Shown: piece after piece, positions 35,828 through 44,047 of the stretch
How positions within the stretch are numbered: position 1 is the stretch's first letter
How the letters are laid out: every line of letters starts with the position of its first letter
Assembly (NCBI RefSeq): GCF_000196175.1
Contig: NC_005363.1
Coordinates: 3,100,001 to 3,164,000 of the forward strand
DNA: 64,000 nucleotides
From: Bdellovibrio bacteriovorus HD100
GTDB taxonomy: Bacteria > Bdellovibrionota > Bdellovibrionia > Bdellovibrionales > Bdellovibrionaceae
Direction of reading: 5' to 3'
The notes under the pieces: model-generated
The model's input: only the letters and a program-made list of their open reading frames with translations
Told to the model about the DNA's origin: nothing
Database searches by the model: none
Made by a program: the position numbers and the translations under genes

Positions 35828-37810
35828 TTATTTCATGATGACGGTGATTTCTTTGCTTTCGGGGACTTGGGAGCCGGCGGTGGGGAAGACTTCACTGACG
35901 GTGCCTTGGCCCACAAACTTCACTTTCAAATCCTGGCCGCTGACTTTGCGAAGAACTTCGCGGGTGGTCAGGTTCATCAGGTTTGGAACTGTGTCGCCAG
36001 TCTCTACGTTTGTGACTTTGTCCAGTTCGGTCGCTGTCAGGATCGCTCTTGGAGCTTCGGCTTTCTTAACAATTTTAGGTTCGGAAGCCACTCGGCGAAC
36101 TTTCGGATTCACCGTGGATTCTTCAGCCAACTGCAAAGGGGCAATGCCTTCTTTGCGAACAGCATAAGAGGCAATTCGAGAAAACACCGGAGCTGCCACT
36201 GTGGCCGCGTAATACGATTTGCGCGGGGAATCGACCGCCACATAGATCACAAACTTCGGATCGTTGGCTGGGATGAATCCGCCAAAGCTGGAGATATAGG
36301 CGCCACGCAGGTAGCCGCGCCCGTTCGGATTTACTTTCTGGGCCGTTCCAGTTTTGCCCGCAACCATGAAACCATCCACACGCGCATTGCCACCAGTGCC
36401 ACCCTTTGTGGTTACGCCCACCAACATGGCACGCATTTGCGCCGCCTGCTCTGCGGAAAGAATACGACGGATGGGTTTTGGCTGGACTTCAACCAGCTCG
36501 CCGGTTTCCGCATCGCGCATGCTTTGCACGATGTACGGCGTATTCAGGACACCCCCGTTGGCAATCGCCGCAAAAGCGTTGGCAATCTGCAAAGGTGTTG
36601 TTGAAATCCCGTGACCGAAAGAGATATTGGAAAGCAAGTGCTGTCTCCAAGGCAGAGACTGCACCATCCCGCGGGCTTCACCCGGCAGATCCACACCCAA
36701 GCGCTGACCAAAACCGAAATCAAGCAGGCCCTGGCGCAAACGCTCCTGACCCATTTTGAAAGCGATCTTGGTTGTACCCACATTCGAGGACACCGCAAGA
36801 ATTTCGGAAACAGTCAGGTCTTCGAACTTCTCTCTGGTTTCCGCTTCTTTGATGATGCGATCACCCACCCGGAAGCTTCCTTTTTCACAATAGAACTTGG
36901 TGTTGGGCTGAATCAGTCCATCACGCAAAGCTGCGGCGATCACAAAAGCTTTCATCGTGGACCCGGGCTCAAACGCGTCGGTCACAATCTTGTTGCGACG
37001 ATATTCTGAAGGGGATTTTGCAGCCTTGTTCACATCAAACGTCGGAGCAGATGCCAGTGCCAGAATTTTGGAAGTCTTTGCATCCAGAATCACACCCACC
37101 GCATGATCAGCTTCAAACTGGGAAACCGCATTGGCAAGTTCACTTTCCAGACGGTACTGCAAATCGGAATCCACGGTCAGTTTCAGCTCAGTTCCTTCCG
37201 GATTTTCGATGAACATCAAACCGTCGTTGATCAATGGACGCCCACGGGCATCCCGCTTCACCAGGACTTTTTTCTTGTTCCCCATCAAAGCCTGATTGTA
37301 GCCAAGCTCCAGTCCTTCAAGCCCCTGCCCTTCACTGCCCAGGAAACCCAGAGTTTGTGCCAGCAAAGTTTCATTCGGATAAACACGGCGCCATTCCTCA
37401 ACAAAAGAAAGACCACGGATGTCCCAGGATTTGATTTCGTCGGCCTTGTCCTGCTCCAGCATGCGCTGAATCCACACAAAGCGGCGGTTGCCATCCTTGA
37501 TTTTGGCATACACAGATTCCGGAGACTGATTCAAAACTTTCGCGAGCTTTTTGGCGACCTGTTTGCGGTTTTCCAAAAGTTTCGGATCGGCATACAGTGA
37601 ATAAGCCGCCGCCGACATGGCAAGGTCACGGCCATTGCTGTCAACAATCGCCCCACGGCGTGCCGGCAAAGAAACCTTGGTTTGGAACTGACGGTTCTGC
37701 AAAGCATTCAAACGGTCATTGGGAAGAAATTGAAGATAGGCTGCGCGCATCGCCAAAGCGGACCACAACACCAGAATTCCGACGAAGATGACAACAATAC
37801 GTGATTTCAA
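35828..37810 (-). CDS. ftsI: Septal transpeptidase FtsI/PBP3 with C-terminal PASTA domain
   Basis: The 660 residues have an N-terminal transmembrane helix, a PBP dimerisation domain and a transpeptidase domain. The motifs are EPGSTMKAFV (SxxK), VSSNVGT (SxN) and MVAGKTGTAQKV (KTG). A single PASTA module covers the last ~55 residues (VPNLMNLTTREVLRKV onward), as in some division PBPs of deltaproteobacteria and Gram-positives but not E. coli. It cross-links septal peptidoglycan with FtsW. It starts one base after ftsL. Confidence 0.95.
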   Translation of the reverse strand: MKSRIVVIFVGILVLWSALAMRAAYLQFLPNDRLNALQNRQFQTKVSLPARRGAIVDSNGRDLAMSAAAYSLYADPKLLENRKQVAKKLAKVLNQSPESVYAKIKDGNRRFVWIQRMLEQDKADEIKSWDIRGLSFVEEWRRVYPNETLLAQTLGFLGSEGQGLEGLELGYNQALMGNKKKVLVKRDARGRPLINDGLMFIENPEGTELKLTVDSDLQYRLESELANAVSQFEADHAVGVILDAKTSKILALASAPTFDVNKAAKSPSEYRRNKIVTDAFEPGSTMKAFVIAAALRDGLIQPNTKFYCEKGSFRVGDRIIKEAETREKFEDLTVSEILAVSSNVGTTKIAFKMGQERLRQGLLDFGFGQRLGVDLPGEARGMVQSLPWRQHLLSNISFGHGISTTPLQIANAFAAIANGGVLNTPYIVQSMRDAETGELVEVQPKPIRRILSAEQAAQMRAMLVGVTTKGGTGGNARVDGFMVAGKTGTAQKVNPNGRGYLRGAYISSFGGFIPANDPKFVIYVAVDSPRKSYYAATVAAPVFSRIASYAVRKEGIAPLQLAEESTVNPKVRRVASEPKIVKKAEAPRAILTATELDKVTNVETGDTVPNLMNLTTREVLRKVSGQDLKVKFVGQGTVSEVFPTAGSQVPESKEITVIMK

Positions 37811-37811
37811 C

Positions 37812-38147
37812 TTACAGATCCTTTTTTGCGATGCCTTTTTCAGCCACAGTGTTCATCTCAGAAGCCAGTGGACCGGTCAGATGAATGATCTGATTGGCCT
37901 GAACCTTTTTAAGAGTGAATTTTTGCTGAGCCACGGAATCCAAAAGCTGAGGACGCGTGATTTTTGCCAAAGAGATTTCCTTGGTGCGTTTTTCTTCCCA
38001 GACTTTTTTGTGTTCGCGGGTCAGCTTCAGAACGCTGTAACCCATACGGCGTTCTTCCATCTGCAGGAACACGATTGAAAACAAAGTAAAGATGACAATA
38101 AGAATACTGAAGAAAGGTTTTAGCTGCTTAAAGTTTTGTGAGCTCAT
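37812..38147 (-). CDS. ftsL: FtsL-like division protein
   Basis: From ATG 38147 (aggag eight bases upstream) the protein has 111 residues; a GTG nine bases earlier overlaps that Shine-Dalgarno. It has a short cytoplasmic tail, one transmembrane helix (FFSILIVIFTLFSIVFLQM, ~12-30) and a predicted coiled coil (~30-80). This is the bitopic leucine-zipper-like layout of FtsL, which bridges FtsQ/FtsB to FtsW/FtsI. Sequence identity in this family is low, so the call rests on layout and position between rsmH and ftsI. It overlaps the end of rsmH by 20 bases. Confidence 0.85.
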   Translation of the reverse strand: MSSQNFKQLKPFFSILIVIFTLFSIVFLQMEERRMGYSVLKLTREHKKVWEEKRTKEISLAKITRPQLLDSVAQQKFTLKKVQANQIIHLTGPLASEMNTVAEKGIAKKDL

Positions 38148-39114
38148 CCTGAGCACTCCTCTCGAATATTCTCAGCTTCGCAGAGCGTGAGCGAGAATTT
38201 CTGTCACACTCTTCCTGAGTGGGAACAATTACTTTCTTAGTCACCGTGCGGCCCAAATCCTCGGACTCACGGAAAATATTTTTTACAATACGGTCTTCCA
38301 GAGAGTGGAAAGAGATCACCGCCAGTCGCCCGCCGGGATTCAGCGCGCGAATCATTTTCGGAATCGCCTCTGCCACCACTTCCAGTTCGGAATTCACCGC
38401 CAGTCGCAAAGCCATGAAATACTTCGTGGCCGGGTGATGGCCTTTAACCTGCCATCCGTCCACGCGTTCAATCAGCCCTGCCAGGGCGCCTGTTGTCTGG
38501 AATGCTTTTGTTTTGCGGTCATTGACGATCGCACGCACGACTCGGGAAGGGCGATAGACCTCGCCGTATTCCTTGAAGATTCGAATGAGCTCATCCTCAG
38601 AAGCCGTATTAATAAGCACCTCAGCCGTCAGTCCCTGCTGCTGGTTCATTCTCATATCCAGGGGGCCGTCGTTATAAAAACTAAAGCCTCGTTCTCCCTG
38701 GTCCAATTGCGGAGAACTCACACCTAGATCTAAGAGCATCATATCAAAGTTATTTAGATTGTGTTCTGAAAACTGCGTGAAATTACCATGGATTACGTTT
38801 AACTGGCCCTTCTCGACTTCAGTCTGGAAGCGGCTTTGCGCAAAGGCAATCGCTGCCAGATCTTGGTCCATGACCGTGGCTTTCATCTGGGGGTAAGCAT
38901 ACTTTAGCGCCATGTAGTGACCGCCCCGGCCAAAAGTCCCGTCGAAGTAGCTCAGTTCTTTTTTGTCTCGCAGAGGATAAAACGCCGCCAGCACTTCCTG
39001 AAGCAGAACAGGATAATGTTCAGGAGAGAATTCAAAGGGAAGCTCGACCTTCGGCGGGATGACTTCTTCCTGACGTTCAATTCGTTCACCGGATTTGGGC
39101 TTGTACTTCTTCAT
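38128..39114 (-). CDS. rsmH: 16S rRNA m4C1402 methyltransferase RsmH (MraW)
   Basis: The 328 residues show YFDGTFGRGGHYMAL (SAM site, ~58-72), VMDQDLAAIAFAQ, MLLDLGVSSPQLDQGERGFSF and the C-terminal ISFHSLEDRIVKN motif. It methylates C1402 in the ribosomal P site. It is the first gene of the minus-strand dcw run; mraZ, which normally precedes it, is not seen, and a divergent zinc-ribbon gene lies upstream instead. The N-terminus carries a ~30-residue charged extension. Confidence 0.97.
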   Translation of the reverse strand: MKKYKPKSGERIERQEEVIPPKVELPFEFSPEHYPVLLQEVLAAFYPLRDKKELSYFDGTFGRGGHYMALKYAYPQMKATVMDQDLAAIAFAQSRFQTEVEKGQLNVIHGNFTQFSEHNLNNFDMMLLDLGVSSPQLDQGERGFSFYNDGPLDMRMNQQQGLTAEVLINTASEDELIRIFKEYGEVYRPSRVVRAIVNDRKTKAFQTTGALAGLIERVDGWQVKGHHPATKYFMALRLAVNSELEVVAEAIPKMIRALNPGGRLAVISFHSLEDRIVKNIFRESEDLGRTVTKKVIVPTQEECDRNSRSRSAKLRIFERSAQDELTKL

Positions 39115-39157
39115 GGGCGCGCGCTTTCGCTATAGTTTTCGGGCTATTAGATGATTC

Positions 39158-39186
39158 AAGGTATGAATTATTCTATTGAGCGTCAA
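39158..39186 (-). promoter_or_regulatory. Candidate sigma-70 promoter of the rsmH-ftsL-ftsI operon
   Basis: On the minus strand TTGACG, 17 bases and TACCTT lie about 45 bases before the rsmH start. The -35 box is good; the -10 box matches only 3 of 6. Confidence 0.3.
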
Positions 39187-39239
39187 GTCGCTTTGCCTTA
39201 ACCTGTTTTTAAGGCTTCTTCGTATTGAAAAGGATTTCG

Positions 39240-40268
39240 ATGCTTATCAACTGCCCCCGCTGTGGTTTTCAACAACCTAAAGACAAGTACTGCGCGCAGT
39301 GTGGCGTTGATATGGAAAGCTTTAAGCCCGCAACTCCACCGGCGTGGAAGCGCTTTTTTGGCAATCCCCTGATTCAATTGTCTTTGGTGGTCGTTGTTGC
39401 CGGCGGTGTTGGCATCACTCTTTATAAAAAAGGCCAGCAAAACCTGGAGCGCCGGGTGAGCTATCTGAAATCCACAGTTCAAATTAATTCCGCTGGCGGC
39501 CCGGTGGATGTGCCACCGCCAGAGGACACCGCAAACTTTGCCCAACAGGAAACTCAGGAAGCGACACAATCTTCTGAAGCTGCTGACGGCACCATCGATG
39601 CTTATAAAGTGGAACCAACCCCTGCCGCTGTCACCGCGGTGGCTGCACCTGCCGCTCCGGAACAGACAGATCGCACGGGCCGCGCAGTCGCCAAGGCCGG
39701 AGCCCACCTGATTGTCTATTACACCGAAGTTTCTCGTGGCCGCCTGAATGCCATCTTTGGCGCCAGCCGCTCCACCGGGCAGTTCATGAATTTCAACGAG
39801 TATTCCGCAGGCATTCTGCCGGACTTTGAGAAAAACGTGATGAACCGCCCTGACATCAAAATCCTGCACAAGGAAGACCGCCCTCTGACCGCCTCCAGAA
39901 CTTTGCAGTGGTCTTACACACTGAAAGACCGCAGAAATCCAGCCATTGAAATCGGCCTGACCACGTTCTTTGAACTGAACGACTTTGATAACAACAACCT
40001 GCGCGGCAATCTGGAGATTCAAAGAAACTGGCGTGAGCCGGCTCCCGGCGGCGGATTTGAACTGCAGCGCAAGTCCTTCCCGGCGATCTTTGAAATCGGC
40101 GGCGAGACTGGTTTCTTCATGTCTGGCGTGATGCCTCCGATGTCCAACATGGGCCCGGAAGAAGACCAGCTGATGAGTTTTGATATCTACAAGATCCTGC
40201 GCTCCCCCCAATTCCGTTCCGGCGAGAGTGACTTTGTGATCTTTGTTGAGTTCGAAAAAGGCAACTGA
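39240..40268 (+). CDS. Zinc-ribbon membrane protein of unknown function
   Basis: From ATG 39240 (aaaagg seven bases upstream) the protein has 342 residues. A zinc ribbon opens it: C5-P-R-C8 and C18-A-Q-C21. A transmembrane helix (~44-64, LIQLSLVVVVAGGVGITLY) and an Ala/Pro/Glu-rich linker follow. The C-terminal ~200 residues form a globular domain (LIVYYTEVSRGRLNAIFGAS onward). This layout of a cytoplasmic zinc ribbon and an external domain is common in predatory bacteria, but I cannot name the function. It is divergent from rsmH. Confidence 0.7.
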   Translation: MLINCPRCGFQQPKDKYCAQCGVDMESFKPATPPAWKRFFGNPLIQLSLVVVVAGGVGITLYKKGQQNLERRVSYLKSTVQINSAGGPVDVPPPEDTANFAQQETQEATQSSEAADGTIDAYKVEPTPAAVTAVAAPAAPEQTDRTGRAVAKAGAHLIVYYTEVSRGRLNAIFGASRSTGQFMNFNEYSAGILPDFEKNVMNRPDIKILHKEDRPLTASRTLQWSYTLKDRRNPAIEIGLTTFFELNDFDNNNLRGNLEIQRNWREPAPGGGFELQRKSFPAIFEIGGETGFFMSGVMPPMSNMGPEEDQLMSFDIYKILRSPQFRSGESDFVIFVEFEKGN

Positions 40269-40286
40269 TTCACCAAAGGCAGTAGC

Positions 40287-41075
40287 ATGGCATTTCAACA
40301 GGAGCTGAGGCACCACTATGGCCCTCAAGTACACATCATTGACAGCCCTTTCCTTAACGGTCTTTTAGCCAAACTCTGCCACCCCGACACCTATCAGCCC
40401 GAAATCAATCGCATCGTGGAAGTGCTTTACACCCACATGATCTCCATCACGATCAACAACGAATTTGCGATGGAAAAATTTGAGCAGGAAACCCGCATGA
40501 CCGCGATGCACCCGGATAAAAAGCTGTCGGGTTCCCGCATCAACCCGGGGCAGAAGGCTGTCAGTGTGAATCTGGCCCGCGCCGGAACTTATCCCAGCCA
40601 CATCTGTTACAACTTCCTGCATTTTTCCCTGCCGGGACAAAACGTGCGTCAGGACCATATCTTTGCCGCCCGGGTGACAAACAGCAAAGATGCGGTCACT
40701 GGAGCTGAGTTCGGCGGCATGAAAATCGGCGGCGACGTAAAAGACGCTCATGTGATCTTCCCGGACCCCATGGGGGCCACGGGCAATACCATGGTGACAG
40801 CCATTGACCACTATAAGACCCATATTGAAGGTCCAGCCCGCAAATTTATAGCCCTTAATTTGATTGTGACGCCTGAGTATTTGAAGAATGTACTTGCCGC
40901 GCACCCCGAGGTCGTAATCTATGCCTTAAGACTTGACCGGGGACTGTCCCCTCAGGCAGTTTTAGATGCAACTCCGGGACAGTATTGGGACCAGGAACGC
41001 GGCTTGAACGACAAACAGTATATCGTTCCAGGCGGCGGTGGCTTTGGCGAAATCATGAACAACTCCTTCGTGTGA
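40287..41075 (+). CDS. Uracil phosphoribosyltransferase-like protein
   Basis: The 262 residues contain a PRPP-binding loop like that of uracil phosphoribosyltransferases (FPDPMGATGNTM, ~166-177), preceded by IGGDVKDAHVI. The end has the Gly-rich uracil-binding type sequence VPGGGGFGEIMN. It is longer than typical Upp (about 208 residues) and the N-terminal ~90 residues diverge, so the base specificity is uncertain. It is followed after 12 bases by the hypoxanthine enzyme, suggesting a purine/pyrimidine salvage unit, useful for a cell living on prey nucleotides. Confidence 0.75.
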   Translation: MAFQQELRHHYGPQVHIIDSPFLNGLLAKLCHPDTYQPEINRIVEVLYTHMISITINNEFAMEKFEQETRMTAMHPDKKLSGSRINPGQKAVSVNLARAGTYPSHICYNFLHFSLPGQNVRQDHIFAARVTNSKDAVTGAEFGGMKIGGDVKDAHVIFPDPMGATGNTMVTAIDHYKTHIEGPARKFIALNLIVTPEYLKNVLAAHPEVVIYALRLDRGLSPQAVLDATPGQYWDQERGLNDKQYIVPGGGGFGEIMNNSFV

Positions 41076-41087
41076 GTTGGAGAAAGG

Positions 41088-41624
41088 ATGACCATGACTA
41101 ATCTTTCATTGAAACCTTACATCACTGAAGAGCAGATTCAGCAAAAAGTGAAAGAGCTTGGAGCGACCCTTTCCAAGAAATACAAAAACGAAAAGGTCGT
41201 AGCGATCTGCGTTTTGAAGGGTTCTTTCATGTTCTATTCTGATCTGGTTCGTAACATCGAAGCAGACATCACTTGTGAATTCTTCGGCGTGGCTTCTTAC
41301 CACGGTGGCACTTCTTCTTCTGGCGAAGTGAAAGTGACTTTGGATCTGGCGGGTCCGGTTGAAAACTGCCACGTGATTCTGGTGGAGGACATCGTCGATA
41401 CAGGTCTGACCATGAACTATCTGAAAAACGCGATCCAGTCCCGCAAACCAAAGTCTTTGACGACGGTGGCGTTGTTAGAAAAGCCGGATGCGTTGAAAGT
41501 AAAATGCGATATCGACCACGTTGGTTTCAAAATCGCCAACGACTTTGTGGTGGGTTATGGTTTGGATTACCAGGGTTACTACAGAAACCTGCCTTACATC
41601 GCACAAGTTCAAAACTTCCAGTAA
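41088..41624 (+). CDS. hpt: Hypoxanthine phosphoribosyltransferase
   Basis: It converts hypoxanthine/guanine and PRPP to IMP/GMP. The 178 residues show the PRPP loop VILVEDIVDTGLTMNYL (~98-114), CVLKGSFMFYSDLVRNI near the N-terminus and the purine-contact strand VGFKIANDFVVGYGLDY (~146-162). Two ATG codons six bases apart are possible starts; ggag and aaagg serve either. A terminator follows, closing the unit with the uracil-type enzyme. Confidence 0.96.
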   Translation: MTMTNLSLKPYITEEQIQQKVKELGATLSKKYKNEKVVAICVLKGSFMFYSDLVRNIEADITCEFFGVASYHGGTSSSGEVKVTLDLAGPVENCHVILVEDIVDTGLTMNYLKNAIQSRKPKSLTTVALLEKPDALKVKCDIDHVGFKIANDFVVGYGLDYQGYYRNLPYIAQVQNFQ

Positions 41625-41645
41625 GCAAGACGACTGCACAAATGA

Positions 41646-41672
41646 AAAAGGAGCCCGCAAGGCTCCTTTTTT
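41646..41672 (+). terminator. Rho-independent terminator after hpt
   Basis: AAAAGGAGCC-cgcaa-GGCTCCTTTT is followed by further T residues. It also lies near the end of the convergent trypsin gene and may serve both. Confidence 0.85.
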
Positions 41673-41693
41673 CGTTTCAGCAACATTTCTCCC

Positions 41694-42536
41694 TCAGGGA
41701 CAGAGGTCCTTTTGAATCAGAGGGTCGGGAATTTGGCGGCTGATTTCACAAATTCTCTGGTCAAGAATTCCGAAGACATCCCAGTTTGAAAACAGGTTTT
41801 GAGCTCGCCCCTTGACCACACCAATTTGCTTCCACTGATTCCCGGTTCTCACAAACAACGGAGCCCCGGAATCCCCCGGCTGAACTCGTGCCCGTGATTT
41901 GGACTCCAGATACCCACTCCAGGTTTTGCTGATGTTATTCAGAGGGGCCATTCTTCGGGTGTCATTAGTGGAAATCTCCTCAAACGGGTTGATGGTAACC
42001 ACCGTAGGCACGTAATCATTCAACTTACTCAATACGGAACCCACTTGCTGCTGAGAAAACAAACCAGCAAAAACAGTCCCGGGAATCACCCGCAGGTCCT
42101 GCTCAAAAACAACAACGGCAATGTCTTCGGCGGGCCCAATTTTCAAGCGAACCTTTTCAGTCTTCAAGCGACTGGTGAGCTGATGGGGAAGGTATATCTT
42201 CCCGTGAATACGTTCCCTGATTTTAGAGCCGTAACCGACACGACGACGCTCGCCATCCGGACGTGTGACATAGAGATACTCTCCGATCTGAACGTCAAAC
42301 TCCCGCTTTTGCAAAGCTTCGGCTTGAAAAACGCAATGAGCGGCCGTGATCATCACACGAGGACTGACCAGGTTGCCGTTACAAAATCCACTGAGTTCTT
42401 CACGGGCTTTTTCATCATATTGGGTGACACTATAGAATACGACGGAATCAAAATCCGGACTGATGGCAGGTTCTGCATGAGTCAACGCCCACCCATTCAG
42501 TCCCATTAACAATGATAAAAGAACAGACCCCATCAT
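41694..42536 (-). CDS. Exported trypsin-like serine protease (S1 family)
   Basis: From ATG 42536 (agagggg upstream) the protein has 280 residues with a signal peptide. The catalytic triad is complete: H67 in ITAAHC, D138 in AEDIAVV and S223 in QPGDSGAPLF. Cysteines flank the triad as in S1 enzymes. A TTG start five codons upstream is possible. Extra loops (KLNDYVPTVVTINPFEE) differ from classical trypsin, so specificity cannot be given; the pocket residue before the nucleophile region is unclear. It is probably used on prey or extracellular protein. It follows the small exported protein gene closely. Confidence 0.9.
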   Translation of the reverse strand: MMGSVLLSLLMGLNGWALTHAEPAISPDFDSVVFYSVTQYDEKAREELSGFCNGNLVSPRVMITAAHCVFQAEALQKREFDVQIGEYLYVTRPDGERRRVGYGSKIRERIHGKIYLPHQLTSRLKTEKVRLKIGPAEDIAVVVFEQDLRVIPGTVFAGLFSQQQVGSVLSKLNDYVPTVVTINPFEEISTNDTRRMAPLNNISKTWSGYLESKSRARVQPGDSGAPLFVRTGNQWKQIGVVKGRAQNLFSNWDVFGILDQRICEISRQIPDPLIQKDLCP

Positions 42537-42552
42537 CCCCCCTCTGCGCAAA

Positions 42553-43035
42553 TCAGAACTTGCAGTTCATTTCAGCCAGAACCTTTTCCTTAAAAATGGT
42601 CTTCACTGAATCCAGTGCATACCCCAAAGAAATGTCCTTCAGATCCGGGGACACCTTCAGCATCAGCACCTGGTAGTCCTGACCTTCCGGCCCCATCGCC
42701 GCCAGCTTTTCCTTTTTCGTCAGAACACCATCACGGTAAGTGATACTAAGACCCGGACGCGCCACCAGAACGCCTTCTTTCAACGGCAACTGAGTCGCTG
42801 CGATTCGGATGGAGTCCTGAATGCCGGTTTCTTTATCCGAACGCAAGGAAACAACCACGGCACCCTTGCCGTCTTTTTGCCTTTCCACGGAGTAGTCACA
42901 AGACGTTGCATCCGTGTTCAGAAGATTGGAAAAACCCAGAACTTCTTTGGTCGATTTGGACACTTCCGTCGCGGCGAAAGTCACGGTCCCAAAAAACAGA
43001 ATAACGGCGCTAATGGCAAAGAGGTGCTTTTTCAT
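42553..43035 (-). CDS. Small exported protein of unknown function
   Basis: The 160 residues have a signal peptide (~1-21, ending TFAAT) and a beta-rich mature domain with two cysteines (TSCDYSV and the C-terminal MNCKF) that could pair. I recognise no family. It is upstream of, and in the same direction as, the trypsin gene with a gap of about 16 bases, so it may be co-transcribed and could be an inhibitor or chaperone, but that is speculation. Confidence 0.6.
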   Translation of the reverse strand: MKKHLFAISAVILFFGTVTFAATEVSKSTKEVLGFSNLLNTDATSCDYSVERQKDGKGAVVVSLRSDKETGIQDSIRIAATQLPLKEGVLVARPGLSITYRDGVLTKKEKLAAMGPEGQDYQVLMLKVSPDLKDISLGYALDSVKTIFKEKVLAEMNCKF

Positions 43036-43135
43036 AGGGCGCAGTATAGGGGGGCTTTTTCCCCCTTGAAAGAGGCAATAAACGGCCCTTCGAAAATCCC
43101 AAAGAGCCTTCTAATTTCATACACTTAGCCACCAT

Positions 43136-43167
43136 GAAAAAGCTGCCTGTCAAAACTTCACACAGGC
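43136..43167 (-). terminator. Terminator after the manganese exporter gene
   Basis: On the minus strand GCCTGT-gtgaagttttg-ACAGGC is followed by AGC and five T residues. Confidence 0.6.
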
Positions 43168-43180
43168 CTTTTCAAAGCTT

Positions 43181-43732
43181 TTAGCGCATCAGAATGCCGA
43201 CACCGAAAAGTACGTACAAAAGCGAGGACCCGTAGTTGATCCACTTCATCGAAATCTTCTGTGTGAGTTTTTCACCAAACACCACCGCCAAACCATCAGC
43301 AAACATCATCCCGGCCGTGGTACCCAAGGTGACCAGCAGAATGTTTTGATACTTCGCTGCCAAGGCCACCGTGCTGAGCTGGGTTTTGTCGCCGATTTCA
43401 GCGAAGAAGAATAAAATGGTCGTTGTCCAGAAGGCTCCCCATTTCATATTGTCAGCATTGGAGTCATCTTTGTCCGGAATCAGAATCCACAGGGCAAAAC
43501 CAAAGAACGTCAAAGCCAGGGCCCAGTTCAACCACTGACCTGGAACGGTGGCCGCGATCCACTCCCCGGCCCAAGCCGCCAGGGCGTGGTTTAAAACTGT
43601 CGCGGTGAAAATCCCAGCCATTACATGCCATGGCTTTTTGAACTTTGATGCCAAAACCAGCGCCAACAACTGAGTTTTATCGCCCATTTCTGTGGCGGCG
43701 ACCAGTAAGAATGAATTGATGATTGCTTCCAT
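43181..43732 (-). CDS. UPF0016/GDT1-family manganese exporter
   Basis: The 183 residues form six transmembrane helices in two halves, each with the family's E-x-G-D-K-T/S motif: ATEMGDKTQLLAL (~13-25) and FAEIGDKTQLSTV. Relatives (TMEM165, Gdt1, bacterial MneA) export Mn2+ or exchange Ca2+/Mn2+ for protons. The leader upstream carries a manganese riboswitch-type structure, which strongly supports Mn2+ as substrate. It prevents manganese toxicity. Confidence 0.92.
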   Translation of the reverse strand: MEAIINSFLLVAATEMGDKTQLLALVLASKFKKPWHVMAGIFTATVLNHALAAWAGEWIAATVPGQWLNWALALTFFGFALWILIPDKDDSNADNMKWGAFWTTTILFFFAEIGDKTQLSTVALAAKYQNILLVTLGTTAGMMFADGLAVVFGEKLTQKISMKWINYGSSLLYVLFGVGILMR

Positions 43733-43770
43733 GTGCCCTCGATACGGTTATGACCGTGGGGGCTTGCTTC

Positions 43771-43925
43771 AAAAAGAAAACGAGACCACACGGTGCTTTG
43801 TTAAAAACACTCGTGTCAGTCTCGTCAACAGAAGGACTTTTGGGGTCCTTAGGCATTTAAACCGGAGTTCATCACTCAGTATGTCGGTTTAAATCAAATC
43901 TTGGGAAAGATTGCGACTACTCCCT
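43771..43925 (-). promoter_or_regulatory. yybP-ykoY-type manganese riboswitch with overlapping terminator
   Basis: On the minus strand the leader contains GGGAGTAG (complement 43917-43924), CGACATACTGAG within an AAACCG/CGGTTT stem, an AAGGAC/GTCCTT hairpin, and GACGAGAC, all landmarks of the yybP-ykoY aptamer. The 3' part (ACGAGAC-x2-ACACG) can instead pair with CGTGT-x-GTCTCGT, giving a terminator stem followed by TTTTCTTTTT (complement 43771-43779). Mn2+ binding would favour the aptamer and let transcription continue into the exporter gene. I judged the fold by eye. Confidence 0.75.
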
Positions 43926-44047
43926 AACTACCCGGCCAACTTACGAAGACGGCAATTGAAAGTCAAAAGAAAACTCCCCGCAACTTGATGTTGCGGCTGA
44001 CATTCTACACCTTGGCGAATCGGACCGAAAACTCTATAACTGGGGGG

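Noticed and set aside
43733-44047. Small protein gene in the 315-bp gap before the SCO1 gene
   Set aside because: The region is explained by the riboswitch leader of the divergent exporter gene and the SCO1 promoter. No open frame with a Shine-Dalgarno was seen.
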